Part shown: positions 1 through 5,511 of the stretch, in pieces
How positions within the stretch are numbered: position 1 is the stretch's first letter
Layout of the letters: the number at the start of each line of letters is the position of its first letter
From: JBLHHI01 sp047614125
GTDB lineage: Bacteria; Bacteroidota; Bacteroidia; NS11-12g; UBA9320
Reading direction: 5' to 3'
Assembly (NCBI GenBank): GCA_047614125.1
Contig: JBLHHI010000166.1
Span: 1 to 5,511, forward strand
DNA length: 5,511 nt
Position numbers and translations under genes: made by a program
Notes under the pieces: generated by a model
The model's database searches: none
What the model saw: only the letters and a program-made list of their open reading frames with translations
Told to the model about the DNA's origin: nothing

Positions 1-289
1 CCAAGTAGTAAGGCGAAAACAGGAAGGTTTATGTTTATAAACCGACTGATTTCAACGAAGCTAATAGGGTTTTATATACAAAAGTCCGCTTTACACTTGT
101 GAAAAGCGATTTTCATCGTAAAAATTAATCGAAAGGGCCCGCCCTGTCTTCACAATTTTCACTCGAAACTCACTGTCCACAAGCGTTCTGAATTCAAAAT
201 ATGAATCGAACTCAGGTTAGATGGAACCAAGGTGCGAATGTCGTATACCTTGCCAATAAAATTTCAGCGATAAAACTTCAACAATTGGC
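1..289. other. Region without a confident gene, downstream of the VF530 gene
   Basis: AT-rich sequence with stops scattered through all frames. The longest coding-like run is on the minus strand at 91..216: 41 codons between stops, with a plausible amino-acid mix (for example DSEFRVKIVKTGRALSINFY), but no ATG. A GTG at 178..180 would give only 29 residues, and I do not recognise it. It could be a very short gene, the tail of a decayed gene, or chance. A GC-rich patch at 135..146 reads as AGGGC-CC-GCCCT, an inverted repeat with a two-base centre. A plus-strand reading frame at 31..102 (23 residues) has no supporting signal. No tRNA, insertion-sequence end or promoter could be identified. Confidence 0.5.
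87..108 (-). terminator. Possible weak intrinsic terminator of the minus-strand gene cluster
   Basis: The 22 bases form a hairpin. The outer arms CGCTTT and AAAGCG pair perfectly over 6 bp; an A/A (T/T on the minus strand) mismatch follows, then a 3 bp CAC/GTG stem closes a small loop. On the minus strand the stem is followed by GAC and then four T, which is a short and imperfect T-tract. It lies about 180 bases beyond the VF530 stop codon and no better hairpin with a T-tract was seen nearer. It overlaps the stop codon of the unassigned minus-strand reading frame at 91..216. On the plus strand the stem is followed by A and four T, so it could also act in that direction. Confidence 0.28.
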
Positions 290-577
290 TCAAAGTGATC
301 TCAAGTATAATTCTTCTACCTTAGTACGCGCCCATGGAGTTTTGCGTAAAAAGGTTAAGCTCGATTTTATCGACGGATTATCGGTGAAGCACCGAATTGG
401 AATCTCTTCCCCCAATCGTTCAAATCCATAAATTCCAACCAAATATTCTACAACATCAGCCAGTTTGATGCCGTGCAAGGGGTTGTTGGGTTGAGATGGA
501 TTCGATTCTTCACTGTTCACACTGCAAAGGTGCAACTTTTTATAGAATTCAATCTGCCTGGGTAACTCGCTCACCAT
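290..577 (-). CDS. VF530/DUF2132-family small protein, putative nucleic-acid-binding protein
   Basis: Small helical protein recognised by the family signature: NNPLHGIKL, then VEYLVGIYGFERLGEEI, CFTDNPSIKSSLTFLRKT and PWARTKVEELYL, running almost to the C-terminus. The family is named for VF530 of Vibrio fischeri, a four-helix protein reported to bind nucleic acid; its cellular role is not established. From the ATG at 575..577 the product is 95 residues and overlaps the cyclase 3' end by 29 bases in another frame. The first 30 or so residues are then an extension without family likeness. A GTG at 518..520 would give 76 residues, closer to the usual family length, and would start 28 bases after the cyclase stop; a TTG at 533..535 is a third option. 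No Shine-Dalgarno decides between them. It is co-directional with the cyclase and probably co-transcribed, though the family is not known as a cyclase partner. Family call is firm; the start is uncertain. Confidence 0.88.
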   Translation of the reverse strand: MVSELPRQIEFYKKLHLCSVNSEESNPSQPNNPLHGIKLADVVEYLVGIYGFERLGEEIPIRCFTDNPSIKSSLTFLRKTPWARTKVEELYLRSL

Positions 578-3500
578 TTATAAAATACATCTTCATATCT
601 CCTTTTCCTTTAACGTGCATTGTCTCTCGCGGGGTAAATTCGAAGCTGTTTTTTAAAAGGGTGTGGGTAGATTCTGAACAATTGATTTTCATGGGTTCTG
701 AATTGGTTTCCATCCTGGAAGCGGTGTTCACAGTGTCGCCAAAAATGTCGTACAAGTATTTCCGTACTCCAACCACGCCGCCGGTAACTTTGCCCGAATT
801 AATACCCATGCGTACCCGCCACTTGATGTTGTGGGTTGCCGGCCGTTCCTCAAGATATTCTTGGATGTCGAGGGCGGCTCGTGCAATGTTACGGGCGTGG
901 TGTGGGTTTTCTTCTGGCAAACCGCAAACGGCCATGTATCCATCGCCAAAGGTCTTAATCCGCTCGCAGTCGTGCTTAATCATTATATCATCAAAGGCGG
1001 TAAACAAATGGTTTAGTTCACTAATGGTAAGATGAAGATCGAGCTTTGCAGAGATGTCTGTAAAGGAGCATATATCCGAAAAGAAAACTGTAACATTTTC
1101 AAAACTTTCGGGTTCCGTTTTTCCATATTTTTTTAATTCATCAACAACCTTTGCCGGTAAGGTGTTCAACAACAGCGCTTCTGATTTCTCTTTTTCCTTT
1201 ACCACCTCGTTGGTACGAATCACTACTGTTTCTTCCAAAATGCGCTTTTCTCGAACGTGATTTCGTTCTCGAATTTTAATGTATAGCCAAATGCTAGCGA
1301 TTGTTGCCAAAGCAAGCAAGGAGTAAAACCACCAAGTTGCCCAAAATGGCGGAGTTATAGTGAAACTATAGGTTACCGGTTTTTCATTCCAAATGCCCTC
1401 ATTATTACGAGCCTTAACCATAAAGGTATACGAGCCATGTCGCAAAGGTGAGTAGGTTACTGTATGAATGTTTTCCTCTGCTGATATCCAATTTTTGTCA
1501 GCGCCTACCAATTTATATTGGTAGATTACTGCTTGAGCATCGCTCAAACAAATGCTGCCAAAATCGAAGGTAACGGATCGATCGTTGTATTGCAGCCTAA
1601 GATTTTCCTCCATGGCCCGATCTTTTAAGTTAACCCGAAAGCGATTAATGAAGATGAAGGGTTCTCTGGTATTATGATGGTCAAAGTCTTTAGAATATTT
1701 AAACGCACCGTTTATAGTTCCAAACCACATATCGCCAGCTTCGTCTCGGTATGCCGCGCGCCCTTTTACTTCCAATCCAGTAAAACCTGACTTTTCTTTA
1801 TAGGCATGAAAGATTTTAGTGGTCGAATTAAATTGATTTAATCCAGCACTCGTACCAATAAAAACATTGTTCTCAACATCAACACTCAGAGTTAAAATAT
1901 TATTGGATAAAAGCCCATCGCTGGTTTTATACTGTTTAATAATTTTCCCATCTTTCAAAATTAAAATACCCCGAGCCTCCGTTCCAACCCAAAGCTGGCC
2001 ATCCAAATCTTGAACCATACATTTTGCTGTGAAACGCTCGTCAAGATCAACAGCAGTAACTTTTCCTTTAATTATTTTGGATAAACCATTTCGTGCACAT
2101 CCCACCCATAATACATTGTTATTATCGCAATAAATGGATGATATTTCGTTTCCGGTCAAACCATCTCCTGTTGAGTAGGATGTTATTTTCTTAGTACGGA
2201 ATTGATATCGAACCAACCATTCGGTGGTTCCAAACCATAAGTTATTGTTTTGATCAACTTCTAAGGCGGTTACGGCAGTATTCGATCTCGGAAAACTGTT
2301 GTTGATGTCGCTGGGATATTCAAATTCACTTTGGCTCACGTTGTAAAGCTGAATTCCAGCATCGTTCGTACCAATCCAAATGTTACCGGATTTGTCTTTG
2401 ACCAAAAAACGAATTTGCGTACTGATTAAGCGACTGTTCTCTTTAGAAAATGATTGATAATCTTTGGTTTTAGTAGAGTATAAGGTAATCCCCTCGTTGG
2501 TACCAAACCAAATTCGATCAAAGTTGTCTTTTGTTATAGCCCATACCTGATTGTTAATCAGGCCATTTGCTGTTGTATGAGCGATAAATCGTTTGCCCTT
2601 ATAGAGCATTAAGCCGTGTTCGTTTGTTCCAACTAAAATATTCCCCTCCAAATCGGGGGTAATAGCTCGAATCATGTTGTCGTACAAACCATTCTTGTTG
2701 TTAAAATTATCTACAATCTTTCCGTTGTTGATTACGCTGATTCCACCACCCCAGGTTCCAACCCAAATGTTTCCTTTGTGGTCTTCTGATATAACGCTGA
2801 TGAAGTTAAAGGCCAAGCCATCCTTCACTACATCATAAATTTTTATCAATCCTTGTTCATCGTTGCATTGGTAGATCCCTCCTTCATGCGTACCCAACCA
2901 CAAGTTGGATTTCGAATCTTCGAACACGCATATTATTTGAAAATAGGTAGGAACATTTTTGAGTTTTAAAAAATCAAATCGTTGGGTACTGCGGTTAAAG
3001 ATCTTTAAGCCCAAATCAGTCACAAACAATAAATCGTTGTTTTTTCGTTTGTATACCGCATAAACATAGGCACTTAAAGATTCCTTTCCGGTAAATGGCT
3101 CCGGCTTCAAAGTCGCAACTTCGGTAGCCCAAGGATTCGAAATGGTTAAAACACCATCACCAACCGATGAGATCCATAAAACGCCTTTTTCATCTTCGAT
3201 AATTCCAGTAACATCGTGTTTTATCTTTGGCATTTTTATTTCTTCGAATACCGAACCATTGAATCGCGTTAGTCCGCCTCCAATATGTCCCAACCAGAGC
3301 ATTCCTTTAGAATCAATGAAAATTGTTTTAACGCCATTTTCGGCCAACCCATTTTCGATGGTGAAATTTTCAAAAACGTGTCCATCAAACTTAGATAAGC
3401 CTATCGTAGTTCCTACCCAAACAAAGCCGTTTGAGTCTTGAACGCATGCATAAACTTTCGATTGGGATAAGCCATCGCGTACGTCGTATTTTTCGAAGAA

Positions 3501-3593
3501 ATAGGTTTGAGCCTGGATATTTAGACTGCCAAACAGCAAAAATAGAATCCAAATATATCCAACGAGTGAAGTGGTAAAACGCTCTGTATTCAT
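549..3593 (-). CDS. Receptor adenylate cyclase with 14-blade Reg_prop sensor, Y_Y_Y domain and class III cyclase output
   Basis: Converts ATP to cAMP in the cytoplasm in response to a periplasmic signal (inferred). Residues 1-29 are a signal peptide with a hydrophobic core at 11-21, ending at NIQAQ. Residues 47-635 hold fourteen propeller repeats of the D.xG.xWxGT..G type, enough for two seven-bladed propellers. The Y_Y_Y domain spans about 663-746, one membrane helix about 752-773, and a charged coiled coil about 775-808, followed by the LLLNTLP transducer motif. The class III catalytic domain is about 831-1005. Metal-binding Asp840 (FFSDI) and Asp884 (FGDGYM), adenine-specifying Lys880 and Asp949, transition-state Asn956 and Arg960 (NTASR) and the phosphate-contacting VKGKG at 994-998 are all present. 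Guanylate cyclases have Glu and Cys where this has Lys880 and Asp949, so cAMP is the expected product. The ATG at 3591..3593 gives a proper signal peptide; no Shine-Dalgarno precedes it, as is usual in Bacteroidota. The sensor half matches hybrid two-component sensors, but no kinase or receiver is present. Confidence 0.95.
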   Translation of the reverse strand: MNTERFTTSLVGYIWILFLLFGSLNIQAQTYFFEKYDVRDGLSQSKVYACVQDSNGFVWVGTTIGLSKFDGHVFENFTIENGLAENGVKTIFIDSKGMLWLGHIGGGLTRFNGSVFEEIKMPKIKHDVTGIIEDEKGVLWISSVGDGVLTISNPWATEVATLKPEPFTGKESLSAYVYAVYKRKNNDLLFVTDLGLKIFNRSTQRFDFLKLKNVPTYFQIICVFEDSKSNLWLGTHEGGIYQCNDEQGLIKIYDVVKDGLAFNFISVISEDHKGNIWVGTWGGGISVINNGKIVDNFNNKNGLYDNMIRAITPDLEGNILVGTNEHGLMLYKGKRFIAHTTANGLINNQVWAITKDNFDRIWFGTNEGITLYSTKTKDYQSFSKENSRLISTQIRFLVKDKSGNIWIGTNDAGIQLYNVSQSEFEYPSDINNSFPRSNTAVTALEVDQNNNLWFGTTEWLVRYQFRTKKITSYSTGDGLTGNEISSIYCDNNNVLWVGCARNGLSKIIKGKVTAVDLDERFTAKCMVQDLDGQLWVGTEARGILILKDGKIIKQYKTSDGLLSNNILTLSVDVENNVFIGTSAGLNQFNSTTKIFHAYKEKSGFTGLEVKGRAAYRDEAGDMWFGTINGAFKYSKDFDHHNTREPFIFINRFRVNLKDRAMEENLRLQYNDRSVTFDFGSICLSDAQAVIYQYKLVGADKNWISAEENIHTVTYSPLRHGSYTFMVKARNNEGIWNEKPVTYSFTITPPFWATWWFYSLLALATIASIWLYIKIRERNHVREKRILEETVVIRTNEVVKEKEKSEALLLNTLPAKVVDELKKYGKTEPESFENVTVFFSDICSFTDISAKLDLHLTISELNHLFTAFDDIMIKHDCERIKTFGDGYMAVCGLPEENPHHARNIARAALDIQEYLEERPATHNIKWRVRMGINSGKVTGGVVGVRKYLYDIFGDTVNTASRMETNSEPMKINCSESTHTLLKNSFEFTPRETMHVKGKGDMKMYFINGERVTQAD

Positions 3594-3644
3594 ATGGATT
3601 TTTCGATATGAGTTTTGTTGAATCTGCTAAATTTAGAAAGGTGA

Positions 3645-5511
3645 CTAATGAGATTTTTTTATAAAGAAAAACGTACCATCTTCATCTTCAAGGCCTTGAA
3701 TCTTGCCAAACTTCGGACTCTGCTTGGAACCTTGTCCAACTGAATTGGATACGTTGGTCACAATTTTGTCGATTGGAATGCACGAATTCGTATTGTAGTC
3801 CAATGATTTGGCAAAGGTTTTCGTGAACGGAGAGTTATCAGCTGCCAGCTCGTAACCAGCAGAAGAAAATACTTGCGAAGATTTAAAAGTCTTTGGAATT
3901 GAATCGCCACATTCGCGATCTCCCGATCCGCGCATCGCGGCGTAAAAAGAAGGACCTGATTCACATGCATCCGTAACAACCAAAACGTGTGTTACAAAGT
4001 TGGTGTAGGATTGCATAAAGGCTTTTAAAGAATTGATGTTGAAATAGGTAAATTCTTCATCTCTTTTTGCATCTACAGGTATCCAATACCCGGTTTCATT
4101 AATAAATTTACCATGTCCGGCATACCACACCATGAGGGAGTTTACTTTTTGGTTTTTCACATAATCTCGCAGCTCTAATGCAAAGAATTTTTCCATTTGT
4201 GTTTTGGTCATATTCTTCTTTTCGATCACATTGTGTATGTCGTACTTAGAAAGAGAAGCCTTCATGGTTGCAATGTCTTTCGATGGGCCATCTAAACTTG
4301 TAAATGATTGGTAATCAGAGTTGTCAATAAAAATCACCCAAGTTTTGCCCATGGGATTACCAGCCAAGATTTGCGCCGATTCCCGATTTAACTTATAGGT
4401 AGTTTCCGCTTTATTTCCATAAATATCCAACGCCTGTATAATGATGCTTTCCTTGCCCTCAATGTTTACCGTAGAAGAGAAGTGTGGATTTTTTGTGTCC
4501 TTTAAAAACTTTGCTTCAATTCCGTTGATGGTAATCATCTTTATTAAGCTTTGATCGGCAATCTTACCTTCGATGTAAAAGGTAGGATCGATGGATTCAA
4601 GAAATATTTCGCGGTAATCGGAAGTATACGGAGTTAAAACGTCGATTACAGGCGGGTCAATTTCGGTTCGAACAATTTTATACGATTTGTTCGAAATGTT
4701 GTAATAAATGTCGGTAGCAGTTAACGAAATATATTCGTCGTTTGCAATGGAAACTTCTTTCGTAAAAAACACTTCGTTCGAAGGTTTATCAAATGCATAA
4801 GAATCACCTTTTATTTTTAAATTATCGATGGTACTGGCATCGCGAATGATGCCATCAATCAAGAGTGTACTTGCGTTGAGTGCCACCTCAATATTACCGT
4901 CGGCATTGAGTTTAGGTGCTACCAGCGTAATAAAGGGCTTGTCGGTTTCTGCGTTGAGGTTGTAAATTTTCTCCTTGGCAATTCGAACATTTTTAGCTTC
5001 AGTTGGATTGTGTTCTGTTAATCTTAAAAAACGAGCGTAGTCGGCGCTGGCTTCATTCATATTTTTCAACTCTTCATAGATGCCTGCTCTTCTAAAGTAT
5101 GCCATGTAATTAGAATCGTTTAATGCAACGGCCTTAGAGTAATCATCGATGGAATTGTTGGGTTTCTTTATTTCGTAGTTGTATCTGGCCCGAATCATGT
5201 ACAACGAGTCCGATTTTGAATCGAGATTGATTGCCCTCGAAACATCCGAAATAGCATTTAATAGGTCGCTCTTAAGATAATAAATTCCGCCGCGAACTAT
5301 GTAAGCTTCACCATAATCGGGATACATATCGAGAACCATGTTGCTATAACTTAAGGCAGCGTCGTTTTGGTTTTGACGAGAAAGCACTTGAGCTAATCCA
5401 ACATATGGATATTTGTAGGAGCCATCCATTCGGATGGATTTTCTAAAATCGGCCTCAGCCATCACGTCGTTTTTCAAGTAAACTGAAATGATACCATGCT
5501 TGAAGTAGTTT
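3645..5511 (-). CDS. TPR / tandem Ig-like / caspase-family (peptidase C14) protein, 5' end outside window
   Basis: Probable cysteine protease of the caspase/metacaspase clan. The frame is open to the right edge. 621 residues are visible, numbered here from the first full codon at 5510..5508. An in-frame TTG at 5475..5477 lies inside the first TPR helix pair and is not a credible start. Residues about 1-169 form five TPR repeats, e.g. EASADYARFLRL near 153. Two similar beta-sandwich modules follow at about 193-283 and 286-376, each with an 'I.G.I.D.S.I' strand and a late 'A.D.Y.N' turn. The caspase fold occupies about 388-619. Catalytic His466 lies in WYAGHG (codon 4113..4115) and Cys516 in TDACESG (codon 3963..3965). 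Asp514, two residues before the Cys, matches the metacaspase residue that reads a basic P1. GYWIPVDA and the S-F-T-K-x-F-A-K segment are also family-typical. TPRs suggest a protein partner, and substrate and cell compartment are unknown because the N-terminus is missing. It ends 51 bases before the cyclase gene on the same strand. Confidence 0.9.
   Translation of the reverse strand, partial: NYFKHGIISVYLKNDVMAEADFRKSIRMDGSYKYPYVGLAQVLSRQNQNDAALSYSNMVLDMYPDYGEAYIVRGGIYYLKSDLLNAISDVSRAINLDSKSDSLYMIRARYNYEIKKPNNSIDDYSKAVALNDSNYMAYFRRAGIYEELKNMNEASADYARFLRLTEHNPTEAKNVRIAKEKIYNLNAETDKPFITLVAPKLNADGNIEVALNASTLLIDGIIRDASTIDNLKIKGDSYAFDKPSNEVFFTKEVSIANDEYISLTATDIYYNISNKSYKIVRTEIDPPVIDVLTPYTSDYREIFLESIDPTFYIEGKIADQSLIKMITINGIEAKFLKDTKNPHFSSTVNIEGKESIIIQALDIYGNKAETTYKLNRESAQILAGNPMGKTWVIFIDNSDYQSFTSLDGPSKDIATMKASLSKYDIHNVIEKKNMTKTQMEKFFALELRDYVKNQKVNSLMVWYAGHGKFINETGYWIPVDAKRDEEFTYFNINSLKAFMQSYTNFVTHVLVVTDACESGPSFYAAMRGSGDRECGDSIPKTFKSSQVFSSAGYELAADNSPFTKTFAKSLDYNTNSCIPIDKIVTNVSNSVGQGSKQSPKFGKIQGLEDEDGTFFFIKKSH

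Noticed and set aside
31..102. Plus-strand 23-residue frame beginning MFINRLIS.
   Set aside because: Too short, no family likeness, no conserved context; consistent with chance in AT-rich spacer.
252..289. Inverted repeat GCCAAT...ATTGGC just after the VF530 stop codon, considered as a terminator.
   Set aside because: Arms of only 6 bp are separated by a 26-base AT-rich loop, and no T-tract follows on the minus strand.
201..431. Plus-strand frame of 76 codons starting at an ATG.
   Set aside because: It runs antisense through the conserved VF530 signature (LRKTPWAR region), and its protein resembles nothing known.
496..1035. Open plus-strand frame of 179 codons antisense to the cyclase catalytic domain and part of the VF530 gene.
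   Set aside because: It is the complement of strongly conserved coding sequence on the minus strand, has no recognisable domain, and owes its length to codon bias of the real genes.
3142..3441. Plus-strand frame of 99 codons antisense to propeller blades 2-3.
   Set aside because: Shadow of the cyclase gene; low-complexity Ser/Pro/Thr composition typical of an antisense reading.
3594..3644. Possible promoter for the cyclase gene: minus-strand TAAATTTA resembles the Bacteroidota -7 box TAnnTTTG, within the palindrome CTAAATTTAG at 3627..3636.
   Set aside because: The last base of the box differs and no TTTG -33 element with suitable spacing was found. A 10 bp AT-rich palindrome is easily expected by chance.
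549..5511. Interpretation as a Pycsar- or CBASS-like anti-phage operon (cyclase plus effector).
   Set aside because: Those cyclases are cytoplasmic and their effectors carry a cyclic-nucleotide sensor. Here the cyclase is a membrane receptor with a large exported sensor and adenylate-type residues, and no sensor domain is visible in the caspase protein. It cannot be excluded for the unseen N-terminus.

Overview
The window looks like a piece of a Bacteroidota chromosome, plausibly a Flavobacteriales- or Cytophagales-type genome. The evidence is AT-rich DNA, no Shine-Dalgarno sequence before the one internal start that can be judged, and a large periplasmic sensor of the 14-blade Reg_prop plus Y_Y_Y type that is characteristic of this phylum. 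The taxonomic call is an inference from gene content; there is no marker gene.

All three recognisable genes lie on the minus strand, so the transcription order runs from right to left. (1) 3645..5511 is the 3' part of a gene for a TPR / tandem Ig-like / caspase-family (peptidase C14) protein. Its reading frame is open through the right edge, so the true start lies outside the window. (2) After a 51-base gap, 549..3593 encodes a 1014-residue transmembrane receptor adenylate cyclase: signal peptide, fourteen propeller blades, Y_Y_Y domain, one membrane helix, signalling coiled coil and a class III cyclase domain with every catalytic residue in place. (3) Overlapping or abutting its 3' end, 290..577 encodes a small VF530/DUF2132-family protein, probably a nucleic-acid-binding protein. 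(4) 1..289 holds no confident gene. It contains a short coding-like stretch on the minus strand and a hairpin that could end minus-strand transcription.

The most interesting point is the pairing of the first two genes. The cyclase carries the input half of a hybrid two-component sensor, but its output is cAMP rather than phosphotransfer, and it sits directly downstream of a caspase-like protease with an intact His/Cys dyad. Shared transcription is likely from the spacing and orientation. A shared pathway (periplasmic signal, cAMP, protease action) is a hypothesis only: no cAMP-binding domain is visible in either neighbour. The VF530 gene may simply be a housekeeping passenger.
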